Assembly: GCA_036521875.1 (NCBI GenBank)
Contig: DATDGX010000138.1
Coordinates: 14,282-78,281, forward strand
Reading direction: 5' to 3'
Origin: DATDGX01 sp036521875
GTDB lineage: Bacteria > Desulfobacterota > Binatia > Binatales > Binataceae
DNA: 64,000 nt
Shown: positions 1-9,336 of the stretch, piece after piece
How the letters are laid out: every line of letters starts with the position of its first letter
How positions within the stretch are numbered: the first letter of the stretch is position 1
Notes under the pieces: generated by a model
What the model was told of the DNA's origin: nothing
The model's input: the letters and a program-made list of their open reading frames with translations, nothing else
Databases searched by the model: none
Position numbers and translations under genes: made by a program

Positions 1-1
1 C

Positions 2-592
2 GACCCGGCACGCCATCCGCTGACCGGTCTCTCGCTCACCGTCGAGGATGCGAAGACTGGCGCGATGCGCGAGGAGCCGCTGCCCGCGGAGAACCGATGG
101 GTCCTCGACCCGCGCGATGAAAACGCAGACATCGCGGCGGTGCCGTTCAACCCGCGGGACGCGAACATCGCGCCGATCCCGCTTAGCTCGTTGCTCGGTG
201 GCGAGGGCGACCCGCTGGCGCGTCCCGAGACCGGCGCGCAGGTTTACTATCTGACCGCCGCGACCGTCGGGACCACGAAGCCGCGGTTCGAGGCGCTCGC
301 GCGCTTCGGCCACGTATCGGTGCCGGTGCCGGCGGAGACCGGCGTCCCGGGTGCCGCGGCGCAGAATCTCTGCTTCCTCGACGGCGGCGGAACGCCTGGC
401 TTCTCGAGCGGAGCGCCGGTGTTTGTCAGCGCCGGTCTGCGCTTCCTGTTGTGGGGAATCCTGGAAGCGAACAGCGCCGCGTCGCGAGATCCGGTGTTCG
501 CAGGACTGGCGGGAGTGCTGCCTGCGAACTGCGTCGCGGACACGGTGAATGCGATGGCGCAGGTTCAGGAGAAGGCGCTGCGCGCCAAGTGA
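2..592 (+). CDS. Truncated trypsin-like peptidase-like protein (C-terminal part)
   Basis: The reading frame is open from the window edge, so the N-terminus lies outside. The visible part is about 196 residues. Two stretches recall the chymotrypsin fold: NADIAAVPF resembles the segment carrying the catalytic Asp (DxAvxp), and GFSSGAPVF resembles the GxSGxPV loop with the nucleophile Ser. The His-containing part would lie upstream. There is no membrane segment in the visible part. The family assignment rests on these two short motifs only. It may be a degenerate or non-proteolytic member. A tRNA gene follows about 100 bases downstream, so this looks like the last gene of its unit. Confidence 0.5.
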   Translation, partial: DPARHPLTGLSLTVEDAKTGAMREEPLPAENRWVLDPRDENADIAAVPFNPRDANIAPIPLSSLLGGEGDPLARPETGAQVYYLTAATVGTTKPRFEALARFGHVSVPVPAETGVPGAAAQNLCFLDGGGTPGFSSGAPVFVSAGLRFLLWGILEANSAASRDPVFAGLAGVLPANCVADTVNAMAQVQEKALRAK

Positions 593-689
593 CGCGTGCG
601 CGCGAGATCGCTCGCGGCATTCTCAAGCTTGCTTGATTTCGCGCTGTAAGGCAGATACCAAGGAGGGTTCCGGTCCTTCTCTTTTCTGC

Positions 690-765
690 TCCCCGGTAGC
701 TCAGTCGGTAGAGCGGACGGCTGTTAACCGTCATGTCGCTGGTTCGAATCCGGCCCGGGGAGCCA
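690..765 (+). tRNA. tRNA-Asn (GUU), CCA encoded
   Basis: A full cloverleaf is visible. The acceptor stem pairs 690-696 with 755-761. The anticodon GTT is at 723-725 in the loop of the stem beginning GGACGG. The T-loop GGTTCGAATCC is intact and a genomic CCA ends at 765. It lies between the peptidase-like gene and the epoxide hydrolase and is read in the same direction. Confidence 0.95.
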
Positions 766-794
766 TCCTGTCTATGTCGGAGGTTTCAGGATCG

Positions 795-1934
795 ATGAGT
801 ACCGCAATTACACCGTTCCGTATCGCCGCGAGCGACGCCGAACTCGACGACTTGAAACGCCGCTTGCGCACCACGCGATGGCCGGAGCGCGAGTGCGTCG
901 ATGATTGGTCACAGGGTTTGCCGCTCGCCTACGCACAGGAAGTATGTGCCTATTGGCTGGAGAAGTACGACTGGCGCCAACGCGAGTCGCGGCTCAACCG
1001 CTTTGCGCAGTTCAAGACCATCATCGACGGACTCGCGGTACATTTTCTGCACGTTCGTTCGCCTCATCTCGACGCTTTGCCGCTGGTCATGACGCACGGC
1101 TGGCCGGGCTCGATCGTCGAATTTCAAAAAGTGATCGAACCGCTGACCAACCCGACCGCGCATGGTGGCGATGCCGCCGATGCGTTTCACGTCGTGTGCC
1201 CGTCGCTTCCCGGTTACGGCTTTTCCGACAAGCCCTCTCGCAACGGATGGAACACGCAACGCATCGCGCGCGCATGGTCGGAGCTGATGCCACGTCTTGG
1301 ATACCCGCATTACGCGGCTCAAGGCGGCGATTGGGGTGCGATGGTCACGACCTGCATCGGCATTCAGGATCCGGCCAACTGTGTCGGCATCCACTTGAAC
1401 ATGCCGATCGTCTTTCCGGATCCGGCGACCTCGAACGATCTGACTGAAAAAGAGAAGTCTGCGATCGCCGGGATGCAGTACTACAACGATTGGGACTCGG
1501 GATATTCCAAGCAGCAGAGCACGCGCCCGCAGACCTTGGGCTATGGCCTGAGTGACTCTCCCGCGGGCCAACTCGCGTGGATATTGGAAAAGTTCTGGGC
1601 GTGGACCGACTGCGATGGCCATCCGGAGAACGTGCTTACCCGCGACGAGTTGCTTGACAACGTGATGTTGTATTGGCTGCCAGGCACCGCCGCGTCGTCG
1701 GCACGCTTATACTGGGAAAGTTTTCGCTCGCTGCCGACCGATCCGGTTACGATTCCGGTCGGCTGCTCGATTTTTCCAAAGGAAATCTTCCGCAGCTCCA
1801 GGCGTTGGGCCGAGAAAACTTTTGCCAGGCTCGTCTACTTCAACGAACTCGCGAAAGGCGGGCACTTCGCCGCGTTCGAACAGCCGGAAACTTTCGTGCG
1901 CGAGGTGCGCGCCTGCTTCAGAAGCCTGCGGTGA
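795..1934 (+). CDS. Epoxide hydrolase (EHN domain, alpha/beta-hydrolase)
   Basis: This 379-residue protein has the EH1-type layout. An N-terminal EHN domain (FRIAASDAELDDLKRRL) with the Trp-rich segment DDWSQGLPLAYAQEV precedes an alpha/beta-hydrolase core. HGWPGS supplies the oxyanion region and GGDWG the nucleophile Asp. GGHFAAFEQPE near the C-terminus carries the catalytic His. The expected reaction is hydrolysis of epoxides to vicinal diols in the cytoplasm; the substrate is not predictable. An ATG at 774 is also in frame. The ATG at 795 is preferred because AGGA and GGAGG lie just upstream and it matches the family start. It is convergent with the methyltransferase gene, with only three bases between the stops. 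Confidence 0.87.
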   Translation: MSTAITPFRIAASDAELDDLKRRLRTTRWPERECVDDWSQGLPLAYAQEVCAYWLEKYDWRQRESRLNRFAQFKTIIDGLAVHFLHVRSPHLDALPLVMTHGWPGSIVEFQKVIEPLTNPTAHGGDAADAFHVVCPSLPGYGFSDKPSRNGWNTQRIARAWSELMPRLGYPHYAAQGGDWGAMVTTCIGIQDPANCVGIHLNMPIVFPDPATSNDLTEKEKSAIAGMQYYNDWDSGYSKQQSTRPQTLGYGLSDSPAGQLAWILEKFWAWTDCDGHPENVLTRDELLDNVMLYWLPGTAASSARLYWESFRSLPTDPVTIPVGCSIFPKEIFRSSRRWAEKTFARLVYFNELAKGGHFAAFEQPETFVREVRACFRSLR

Positions 1935-1937
1935 AAC

Positions 1938-2504
1938 CTATGCGCGGCGGCGGGCCCGAAACCGGAACGCGTAGGGGTTTGTGTCGACGCTGACGTCGGT
2001 GAAGCCGGCGCTTTCCAATCGCCCCGGGAGCGTCGCCGGGTCGACCAGTACCATCGTGTCAAACACGTGAAGGAGCCGGAGCGACTTGCTATAGACGCTG
2101 TCCATCCCGGCGAACACACCAGCAGGGCGCAGAACCCGCGCGACCTCGGCGAACAAGCGGTCCTGCAGCGCCGCGGATTGCACGTGATGCAGCATCGTGA
2201 AGCTCACCGCGCTGTCGAACGCCGCGGCGGGAAACGACATCGCGGTCGCGTCTCCGTGGAGCACGGTTACGTTCTTGCCCTTCATGCGCTGCGCCAGCGA
2301 ATCGCTGAATCCCTGGTCGATTTCGACGCAGGTAAGATGTGCCACACGGCCGCACAAAAGATCGGTCGTCAAGCCCGGACCTGGCCCAACTTCGAGTACC
2401 TCCGAACCCAGCTCGACGTCCTCTAGCGTCCACGGCAGCGCGCGTGTTTCCAGCGTGGCTTTCCATCGATCGGAGCTGCACAGCCAGCGGTGAAGCAGGT
2501 TCAT
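1938..2504 (-). CDS. Class I SAM-dependent methyltransferase
   Basis: This 188-residue protein carries the methyltransferase-11 signature. Motif I is VLEVGPGPGLTT, the acidic end of strand 2 is CVEIDQ, motif II follows HGDATAMSFPAAAFDSAVSF, and post-motif ARVLRPAGVF is typical. It should transfer a methyl group from S-adenosylmethionine; the acceptor is unknown. The start at 2504 (MNLLHRW) is chosen over in-frame ATGs upstream because a GAGGGG ribosome-binding site precedes it and the upstream residues look non-coding. It appears monocistronic, divergent from nothing obvious, with the Tad genes beyond its 5' end. Confidence 0.8.
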   Translation of the reverse strand: MNLLHRWLCSSDRWKATLETRALPWTLEDVELGSEVLEVGPGPGLTTDLLCGRVAHLTCVEIDQGFSDSLAQRMKGKNVTVLHGDATAMSFPAAAFDSAVSFTMLHHVQSAALQDRLFAEVARVLRPAGVFAGMDSVYSKSLRLLHVFDTMVLVDPATLPGRLESAGFTDVSVDTNPYAFRFRARRRA

Positions 2505-2709
2505 ACTTGATCCCCTCGGTTCGTGACCTGAACGGGATTTTACTTCCGGAGTGAAGAGCCGTCTTGCGCTATTGCGTCGTGCGATAACGAAAATGCGCCA
2601 CACTCCGGATCTGGCGCGAAGCTCTGAAACTGTCGAAGATGAAACGGAAGCGGAGCGCGCGGCGATGCTTTCCGCTCCGGCGGCGGTGGGAGCGATTGGG
2701 CCGGCGGGT

Positions 2710-2728
2710 GCCGGCGGAGTCCGCCGGC
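2710..2728. terminator. GC-rich perfect hairpin downstream of tadC
   Basis: GCCGGCGG and CCGCCGGC form an 8-bp perfect stem with a three-base loop, just after the tadC stop. There is no T-tract on either side, so it would be a weak intrinsic terminator, an RNA 3'-end stabiliser or a repeat hairpin. Confidence 0.35.
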
Positions 2729-2733
2729 GCCGG

Positions 2734-3672
2734 TTAGCCGGCGGTGCTGGAGAGGCTCTTCAGGACTTCGATCATCGCTGGTCCTACGATCACCGCGATC
2801 ATCGCCGGCAGCACGAACAAAATCAGCGGAATCAGAATCTTGACCGAGGCCTTCTGCGCCTGCTCTTCAGCCCGAAGCTTGCGCCGCATGCGAAGCTGAT
2901 CGGAGCTGGCGTGCAGCGCGGGGGCGACCTGCGCGCCGAGCTGTTCGCTCTGAATCAGAGTCGCGGCGAGAGGCTTGATGTCTTCGACGGCGGTGCGCTC
3001 CGCGAGACTCCTCAGCGCCTGGCCGAGCGAGGCGCCCGCCGAGATGTCGGTCGCAACCAGGTTGAGCTCGAGGCCGATGTCCTGGCCCTGGCGCTCGCAT
3101 TCGGCGCCCACGATCTTGATCGCTTCGTAAAGGCCGAGGCCGGCTTCCACGCACACCACCAACAGGTCGAGCACGTCGGAGAGCTGGCGCGAGATGTTAT
3201 TTTGTCGAGTGCGCCCGCGCCGTCCCAGCCAGTAGCTCGGAATAAAGAGTCCAACCCCGGCCCCGCCGACCGTGCACAAGAGCATCGGGCTCGTCGACCC
3301 GTGAGAAATGAAAAATCCGCCCACCAGCCCGAGCGCCGCGCCTGCGATTCCGGACAGCACGCGAATCACCTGGTAGGTCTGGCCGGCGCTGTTTTTGAGG
3401 AACCCCGCCTGCGCCAGGGTCTGGAAGATCTTCTCTCCCTTCGCCGAATCTTTATCCGGCGGAGTGATGCGCTGGGCCGCCCACCTGAAGATCGTCCGGC
3501 CGAGACTTTCATCGGCAAACGCGGTATCACCCTGCGCCACCCGCATCTTGACCGCGATATCGGCAAAGCGCTCGTCAACCATTCGAGTGCGGCTGAACCA
3601 TGCCAGGTATACCGAGACCCCGGCCGCGCCGAGCAGAAACATAAACGCGATGCTTACGAATAGAGTGCTCAT
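2734..3672 (-). CDS. tadC: Tad pilus inner-membrane platform protein TadC
   Basis: This 312-residue protein belongs to the GspF/TadC family that forms the inner-membrane platform of the Tad (Flp pilus) machine. It starts with a membrane helix (LFVSIAFMFLLGAAGVSVYLAW). A second hydrophobic pair lies near residues 100-140 and a long C-terminal one is at LIPLILFVLPAMIAVIVG. The central cytoplasmic T2SSF segment contains DLLVVCVEAGLGLYEAI and LGQALRSLAER. It is the last gene of the minus-strand Tad operon, two bases after the tadB stop. TadC partners TadB beneath the TadA ATPase. Confidence 0.9.
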   Translation of the reverse strand: MSTLFVSIAFMFLLGAAGVSVYLAWFSRTRMVDERFADIAVKMRVAQGDTAFADESLGRTIFRWAAQRITPPDKDSAKGEKIFQTLAQAGFLKNSAGQTYQVIRVLSGIAGAALGLVGGFFISHGSTSPMLLCTVGGAGVGLFIPSYWLGRRGRTRQNNISRQLSDVLDLLVVCVEAGLGLYEAIKIVGAECERQGQDIGLELNLVATDISAGASLGQALRSLAERTAVEDIKPLAATLIQSEQLGAQVAPALHASSDQLRMRRKLRAEEQAQKASVKILIPLILFVLPAMIAVIVGPAMIEVLKSLSSTAG

Positions 3673-3674
3673 GG

Positions 3675-4619
3675 TCAGTAAGTCACCTTCAGCAGCCAGC
3701 GAATCGTGACGATCGCGCAGAAATCCAACACCGCGGCGGTCTTGAGAATTGTCTGTCCGGCCGGATCGTAGAATAGATCGTTGGTGTAGCCGGGTTGGAT
3801 CACGGAGAACACGGCGAGAATCGCAAGCGGCAGGAACCCGACCACCATGCCGCCGAGACGTGCTTGCGCGGTAAGCGCTTTAACCTGGAGGCGCAGCCGC
3901 TGCCGAGTCCGAACGATTTCGGAAAGCCGGCCCACGATCTCCGCGAGACTCGAGCCGACCTGGGTCTGCACCTTGACCGCGACCACCAGCAAGCGGAGGT
4001 CGTCCTCCGGGATGCGTCTCAGCAAATCATCGAGAGCCCGAGGCAGCGGCAATCCGATCCTGGTCTGCTCGAGCAGGGTGCGGAATTCACTGCCCAGCGG
4101 ATCCGCGAACTCGGCTACCACCACTTGCAGCGCGCGCTGCAGCGAATGACCCGCCTCCAACGAGGACTTGATCAAGTCGAGAGCATAGGGCAACTGGTTG
4201 GCGAAGGCGCGCAGCCGGCGCGTCCGGCGGAATTGTATGTAGAAGAGCGGTATCACCCCGAGAACCGCTGCAGTGCCCATCGCGAACCACGTGTCATGCC
4301 AGAAGGCCTGCCCGAAAAACAGGCCCGCGCCGAACAGCAGCACCATAACCAGCAGGACGTCGGCGACCCTGGTATACATGCCGGCCTGCCACATGCTTTC
4401 TTCCAGCCGGCGCAGCAGGTTGGCCTCGTAGACCCATTTGAGCAGTCTGCCTTCCTGCGGCCGCCGTCTGCGCGTGATGTCGAGGTCGTCCTCTGCGGGA
4501 CGGGAAATTCGGCGTAAGACCTCGCGGGTCTGCTCGCCGGTGGCGCCGTTGCTGGTGAACACCAGCAGCGCGCCCACGAACACGATCGCGAATATCGACG
4601 ATGCGATGATCACATCCAT
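3675..4619 (-). CDS. tadB: Tad pilus inner-membrane platform protein TadB
   Basis: This 314-residue protein is the second GspF-type platform protein. An N-terminal helix (VIIASSIFAIVFVGALLVF) and a helix pair near residues 85-130 precede the T2SSF domain, in which LPYALDLIKSSLEAGHSLQRALQ is followed by IGLPLPRALDDLLRRIP. C-terminal helices follow (MVVGFLPLAILAVFSV). The start is taken at 4619, five bases after the tadA stop, although the frame stays open much further upstream across tadA; that extension is antisense-style shadow sequence without family similarity. Confidence 0.9.
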   Translation of the reverse strand: MDVIIASSIFAIVFVGALLVFTSNGATGEQTREVLRRISRPAEDDLDITRRRRPQEGRLLKWVYEANLLRRLEESMWQAGMYTRVADVLLVMVLLFGAGLFFGQAFWHDTWFAMGTAAVLGVIPLFYIQFRRTRRLRAFANQLPYALDLIKSSLEAGHSLQRALQVVVAEFADPLGSEFRTLLEQTRIGLPLPRALDDLLRRIPEDDLRLLVVAVKVQTQVGSSLAEIVGRLSEIVRTRQRLRLQVKALTAQARLGGMVVGFLPLAILAVFSVIQPGYTNDLFYDPAGQTILKTAAVLDFCAIVTIRWLLKVTY

Positions 4620-4624
4620 GGCGA

Positions 4625-5995
4625 TCACCCCGCCGAGCTTCGAAACAGCTTGGGCTCCAGCTTGTAACCGGCGGCCTCCAGCCGTTGCGCGTACACCGAC
4701 CGAATTCCGCTCGATACGAAGTGCCCCAACACCTGTCCCTCGGGACCGATGCCGGTGCGCTTGAACTCGAATAGATCCTGCATCATCACCATGTCGCCTT
4801 CCATTCCGGCGATCTCCGAGATGCGGAGCACCTTGCGGGTTCCGTCCGACAGGCGCGAGACGTGGACGATGATGTTGAGCGCGGCCGCCACCTGCTGGCG
4901 CATCGCGCGCTGCGGAATCGAAAGCCCCGACAGCAGCATCATCATTTCGAGGCGGCCCAGGCTGTCGCGCGGCGTGTTGGCGTGGATGGTACACAGCGAG
5001 CCGTCGTGGCCGGTCGACATCGCCTGCAGCATGTCGAAGACTTCGGGGCCGCGGACTTCGCCAACCACGATGCGGTCGGGCCGCATCCGCAGCGAGTTCC
5101 TGACCAGGTCGCGCTGCGTGATCTCGCCCTTGCCTTCGACGTTGGGCGGACGCGATTCGAGCCGCACCACGTGCGGCTGCTGCAGCGATAGTTCCGCGGA
5201 GTCCTCGATGGTGACGATGCGTTCGTCGACCGGCACGAACGCGGACATGCAGTTGAGCATGGTGGTTTTGCCCGAGCCGGTACCGCCGCAAATGAGGACG
5301 TTGAGCCGGGCGCGCACGATGGTGCGCAGGAAGTCGACGATTTCCGGAATCAGGGTGTTCTTCTCGACCAGGTCGTCGATATTGTAGCGCTTGCGGCCGA
5401 AGCGCCGGATTGACAGCGACGGTCCATCCAGCGCGAGCGGCGGGATGATCGCGTTGATACGCGAGCCATCGGGCAAGCGCGCGTCGACCATCGGCGACGC
5501 TTCGTCGACCCGGCGGCCGACTTGCGAAACGATCCGATCGATGATCAGCATCAGGTGCTGATCGTCCTGGAACTGGACGTCGGTGCTGAACAGCTTGCCG
5601 CGCTTTTCGACGTACACCTGGTTGTGCCCGTTGACCAGGATATCGGTGATCTCATCATCCCACAGCAGCGGCTCCAGGGGCCCCAGCCCCAGCAGCTCGT
5701 TCTTGATTTCTTCGGTCAGCCGCGTGCGGTCGCCCTCGGTCAAGAGGCGGCCGTCCTCATTGAGGATGCTGGTGATCGCTTCGGTGACTTTCTGCGACGC
5801 GAGCGCGGGCTCGAGGCTCTCGAGCCGCGAGACGTCGAGGGTTTCGAACAGTTGATTGTGAACCGCGAGCTTGAGTTGCTGGAAACCCTCGGCTTGGACG
5901 TCGCGTTTCGCTTTCGCCGTGCTGTTCATCAGCGAGCGTTGAAACGGGGCCGGGGTATTGGTGGTCTGCTGGGAAATTCGTTCTACAAGTTTCAT
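4625..5995 (-). CDS. tadA: Tad pilus secretion ATPase TadA/CpaF
   Basis: This 456-residue protein is the hexameric secretion ATPase that powers Tad pilus assembly from the cytoplasm. The N-terminal domain has the family helix LLGLGPLEPLLWDDEITDIL and NGHNQVYVEKRGKL. The Walker A motif CGGTGSGKTT is near residues 237-245. An Asp-box-like IEDSAELSL and a His-containing MSTGHDGSLCTIHANTPRD follow. Length and order are normal for CpaF. It sits between tadZ (8-base gap) and tadB (5-base gap) in one transcription unit. Confidence 0.94.
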   Translation of the reverse strand: MKLVERISQQTTNTPAPFQRSLMNSTAKAKRDVQAEGFQQLKLAVHNQLFETLDVSRLESLEPALASQKVTEAITSILNEDGRLLTEGDRTRLTEEIKNELLGLGPLEPLLWDDEITDILVNGHNQVYVEKRGKLFSTDVQFQDDQHLMLIIDRIVSQVGRRVDEASPMVDARLPDGSRINAIIPPLALDGPSLSIRRFGRKRYNIDDLVEKNTLIPEIVDFLRTIVRARLNVLICGGTGSGKTTMLNCMSAFVPVDERIVTIEDSAELSLQQPHVVRLESRPPNVEGKGEITQRDLVRNSLRMRPDRIVVGEVRGPEVFDMLQAMSTGHDGSLCTIHANTPRDSLGRLEMMMLLSGLSIPQRAMRQQVAAALNIIVHVSRLSDGTRKVLRISEIAGMEGDMVMMQDLFEFKRTGIGPEGQVLGHFVSSGIRSVYAQRLEAAGYKLEPKLFRSSAG

Positions 5996-6003
5996 TTCCT
6001 ACC

Positions 6004-7221
6004 TCAGGAACGGGCTCCGATTGCGAACAGAAGTTTGGAAACCAGCGAGTTGGCGGAATCGTTTTCCACCGTCTCGGGGCTGTCCAGCCGGCGCGCGATT
6101 TCTTCGACCGTTCTTGCCAGCGCCGAGTTGGGCGCGACCTGCCAGAGATCCTGCGCGCTCAGTTGCACGCGGTCGAGAACTTTCTCGTCGCGCGGAATCC
6201 GCGCGTAAAACGCTTTGGCCAGCGTGTGGCTCAGTTGTTCCTCGCTGATCGGATGATGCGAAGCGTGCCGGCTCAGGATGAAATTCGGTTCCACGCCGGA
6301 GAGCCCCAGGCGCCCGCACAGATCGACGAAGCGCCACGCGCAGCGTGCCGCTCCGATCGATTGATCGAGGACGTAGAACAGATGCTGCGAACGCTCCCAG
6401 GCGGCAACCGTGTTCGCATCGATATGGGTCCCGCAATCGACGATCACGTAGTCGAACAGCTCGCGCATCATCTCTAAAATGGCGCCGATCGCGGCGTCGT
6501 TGACCAGCTCGCTGTCCTCGATCCGCTTGGGCGCCGCGAGCAGGTAGGCGCCCGAGGGATGTTTGCAGAGCGCCGATTCGAGCTGGATCGAATCTATCTT
6601 CTTTGCGCCTTCGGTGAGCGCCATGATGGTGCGCTCGGGGTCGAGGTTCAGGAATACCGAGAGGCCGCTGGTCTGCAAATCGAGATCGACCAGCGCCACT
6701 TTCTTGTCGAGCGCGTAGCGCAGCGCGAGCGCCAGGTTGCCGGCCAGGCTGGTCACGCCGGTGCCGCCAATAAGACTCACGAACGAACAGATCTGGCCGC
6801 CCTCGACGCGCTCTTCGCGCCGGCGCGTCTCGCTGATCTTGAACAACGCGCGGTGGGCGTCGCCCGCGTCGAGCGGAAGGAACAGCAGTTCATCGGCGCC
6901 GGCCCGCAGCACCCGCTTCATCAGCTCGGGCGAGCGGTCGTGCAACAGCGCGAAGAGCACCGGATGTCCCGGCGCCGCCGCTTGCGCTTGCAGGTAGGCG
7001 AGCTCCGCGTCGTCATTACCGTTGAACACCACCATCGTGACGTCCGCGGGAATTGCGCTGGACCCGTTGCTGTGCGGAGTCAGCTCCACGATTTGAAGCG
7101 GCGGATCGCCCAGCGCCACCAGCGCGATCCTCACCTCGGTGCGATGCTGGTCGGCATTGCCTACCAACTGCACGCGCAGCGTCCCGCGACCGCCTTCACT
7201 TTTCTTGCCAAGCCCTGCCAC
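6004..7221 (-). CDS. tadZ: Tad pilus localisation protein TadZ/CpaE (ParA/MinD-like)
   Basis: This 405-residue protein has an N-terminal receiver-like domain (VTMVVFNGNDDAELAYLQ, ADELLFLPLDAGDAHRAL) followed by a MinD/ParA-type ATPase domain starting near residue 145. The deviant Walker A reads LIGGTGVTSLAGNLA and lacks the lysine expected at both the signature and the P-loop position, as is common in CpaE proteins. VALVDLDLQTSGLSVFL and YVIVDCGTHID are the following motifs. The family places the Tad apparatus at a cell pole. It lies between rcpA (106-base gap) and tadA in the operon. Confidence 0.88.
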   Translation of the reverse strand: MAGLGKKSEGGRGTLRVQLVGNADQHRTEVRIALVALGDPPLQIVELTPHSNGSSAIPADVTMVVFNGNDDAELAYLQAQAAAPGHPVLFALLHDRSPELMKRVLRAGADELLFLPLDAGDAHRALFKISETRRREERVEGGQICSFVSLIGGTGVTSLAGNLALALRYALDKKVALVDLDLQTSGLSVFLNLDPERTIMALTEGAKKIDSIQLESALCKHPSGAYLLAAPKRIEDSELVNDAAIGAILEMMRELFDYVIVDCGTHIDANTVAAWERSQHLFYVLDQSIGAARCAWRFVDLCGRLGLSGVEPNFILSRHASHHPISEEQLSHTLAKAFYARIPRDEKVLDRVQLSAQDLWQVAPNSALARTVEEIARRLDSPETVENDSANSLVSKLLFAIGARS

Positions 7222-7327
7222 AGATTTTCCTCTCCCTCAGCCGGTTGCGAGCAGCTCGCTCACCGCCTCATCACCTGGAACCCGAACCGCGCGCGCGAAC
7301 CGCGTCGCGCGCTAACGGCTTCATCAG

Positions 7328-9316
7328 CTAGAACCGCGGGCGCGTCGCGTCGGGCTGCGCGAGCGCGCGAGTCTGGATTCCCTGCTGCGTCAGCTCCGGG
7401 GTGTCGTACGGATTGTACGGCTGCCCGCCCTCGGGTAGCGGATTGACGATCTGCGGCGTCACACTCATCACCAGGTCGGTTTCCGTCAAGTTATAACTGG
7501 TGTTCTTGAACATGGCACCCAGGTACGGGATGTCGCCCAGGTAGGGGACCTTCACCACCTGGGTCTTCTTGCTATGCAGGATAAGGCCCGCGATTATCAG
7601 GGTCTGGTTGTCGCGCAACCGCACCATCGTTTCCGCGCGCCGCGTGATGAACGCCGGCACCGTGAAACCGAACAGTTGGACGCCTTGGGTCGGATCGGGC
7701 TCGGACACTTCCGGCTTGACCAGCAACTCGATGTCGTTGAGGCCCACCACCGTCGGCACGAACTCGACCGAGGTGCCGAACTGCTTGAACACGATCGAGG
7801 TGTTCAACGCTTGCGCGATGACAATCGGTATCTCGCCGCCGGACAGGAACTTCGCCTGCTCGCCGGAGTTGGCCAGCAGCCGCGGCTGCGCGAGAATCTT
7901 TGCCAGGCCGTGCGTCTCCAGGTAGTTGAACAGGAGCTGCGTCTGGTAGTTGCTGTTCCCCGCCGCCAGGCCGTAAACGATATTCGGCGACAGCAGCATC
8001 CCGGTAAGCGATCCACCAGGTAACAGGGTATTAGCGCTTTGAGTAACCACTCCGCTGGGGGACGTGACACTCGACTGAGGTGAGAACGGAGTCGCCACCG
8101 CGCCCGGCAGGCCTACCAGCGAGACGCCGGCATGCGCCAACGCGACCGCGAAATTCGTGCCCTGGTTTTCGAGGTTGTTTTTGTCCAACTCGGCCACGAT
8201 CGTATTCAGCAGCACCTGTTGCTTGCCGCTCGGATCGATCCTGACCTGGCGCTCTTCGTAATGACCCTGGGTGTTCCACACCGCCAGCGTCGTGAATCCG
8301 GGCTTATGCCCGATGAGATTGATCTGGTAGGGGTTGACGACCTGGATGTCGGCGATTCCGGTGTCGGCGATCGACACTCGGCGCAGCTTCGACGGGAAGT
8401 CGATAATCCGCGACGACCCGGTCATCAGCAATACGACGTCTTCAGGCAGGTAATGCGTGCCGCCCGAAACCGAGTCGCTCGAATAACGTCCGGCCGTATC
8501 CAGCACCCCCGGGTTGCTCGAGTAAGCACCGCTTCCCGCCGGCGCCATCTGCTGGCGTATCGGGGGCGGCGCCTGAGTCGGAATTAGCGGCGGCTGCGGA
8601 ACGCCTTCCGCAAGCGGAGCTGATGCCGGCGGCGCGGGCGCAAAAGGCGCCGAGCCGTACGGCGGCGCTGAGGTGTCAGGCGCCGGCGGCGTGTAAGGTG
8701 CCGGTGGTGTGTAAGGCGCAACCGACGTTGGCGGCAATGTCCCGGCGCCGCCTGCAACTGTCACCGGTGCGCTCGCGGCGGTCGCCGCGACCGGGCCCGC
8801 GCCGGCGTCGAGTTTCGCGACCACTGGAGTAGCCGACGCCACCTCGGTTCCGCCTGCTGCCGGGCTGCTCGCCGCGTCTTCGGGCTTGGCGGTCACTGGC
8901 GCTGCGGATCCGCTCTTGGAGCCAGTGCCCACGATCGGTCCCGGACTGGTGGCCGGATTGTTGATGTCGAGATTGTTGGCCGCTGCCCTGACCACCACGT
9001 CATAGGTGACCGCGTCGCCGCTCGCGAGCTTCACCTTGACTGCCCAGCGGCCTTTTTCGGCGCCGAGCAGGGTGACCTTGCCGGGCTCTTCGTTGTGTAC
9101 GATGAGCGCGTGCGGGTTGTCGATCACCACGATGCTGGGCGCGTCGCCGGGACTGACATTGTCGATGACGTAGCTCTCACCCGCGTTGAGCGAGAGCGAC
9201 ATCTGGGCCGGATCATCGGCTGCCAGCAAAGGCGCGGGGCGAATCATCAGCAGGCTTGCCGCAGCCAGCATGAAGGTAAGAAATCCGTATCGTCGTATAG
9301 TTTTCATCGTGTTCAT
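7328..9316 (-). CDS. rcpA: Tad pilus outer-membrane secretin RcpA/CpaC
   Basis: This 662-residue protein is the outer-membrane secretin through which the pilus passes. A signal peptide (FLTFMLAAASLLMIRPAPLLA) is followed by a first pilus-assembly N-terminal domain near residues 35-110. A Pro/Ala-rich segment of about 150 residues comes next. A second N-domain follows at LMTGSSRIIDFPSKLRRVSI, then the secretin domain from about residue 430 (LLNTIVAELDKNN to VKVPYLGDIPYLGAMF). The length exceeds the usual 450-550 of CpaC because of the low-complexity insertion and the duplicated N-domain. It is twenty bases downstream of rcpC. Confidence 0.9.
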   Translation of the reverse strand: MNTMKTIRRYGFLTFMLAAASLLMIRPAPLLAADDPAQMSLSLNAGESYVIDNVSPGDAPSIVVIDNPHALIVHNEEPGKVTLLGAEKGRWAVKVKLASGDAVTYDVVVRAAANNLDINNPATSPGPIVGTGSKSGSAAPVTAKPEDAASSPAAGGTEVASATPVVAKLDAGAGPVAATAASAPVTVAGGAGTLPPTSVAPYTPPAPYTPPAPDTSAPPYGSAPFAPAPPASAPLAEGVPQPPLIPTQAPPPIRQQMAPAGSGAYSSNPGVLDTAGRYSSDSVSGGTHYLPEDVVLLMTGSSRIIDFPSKLRRVSIADTGIADIQVVNPYQINLIGHKPGFTTLAVWNTQGHYEERQVRIDPSGKQQVLLNTIVAELDKNNLENQGTNFAVALAHAGVSLVGLPGAVATPFSPQSSVTSPSGVVTQSANTLLPGGSLTGMLLSPNIVYGLAAGNSNYQTQLLFNYLETHGLAKILAQPRLLANSGEQAKFLSGGEIPIVIAQALNTSIVFKQFGTSVEFVPTVVGLNDIELLVKPEVSEPDPTQGVQLFGFTVPAFITRRAETMVRLRDNQTLIIAGLILHSKKTQVVKVPYLGDIPYLGAMFKNTSYNLTETDLVMSVTPQIVNPLPEGGQPYNPYDTPELTQQGIQTRALAQPDATRPRF

Positions 9317-9336
9317 CTCGCCTCGGGTGGCCTTTC

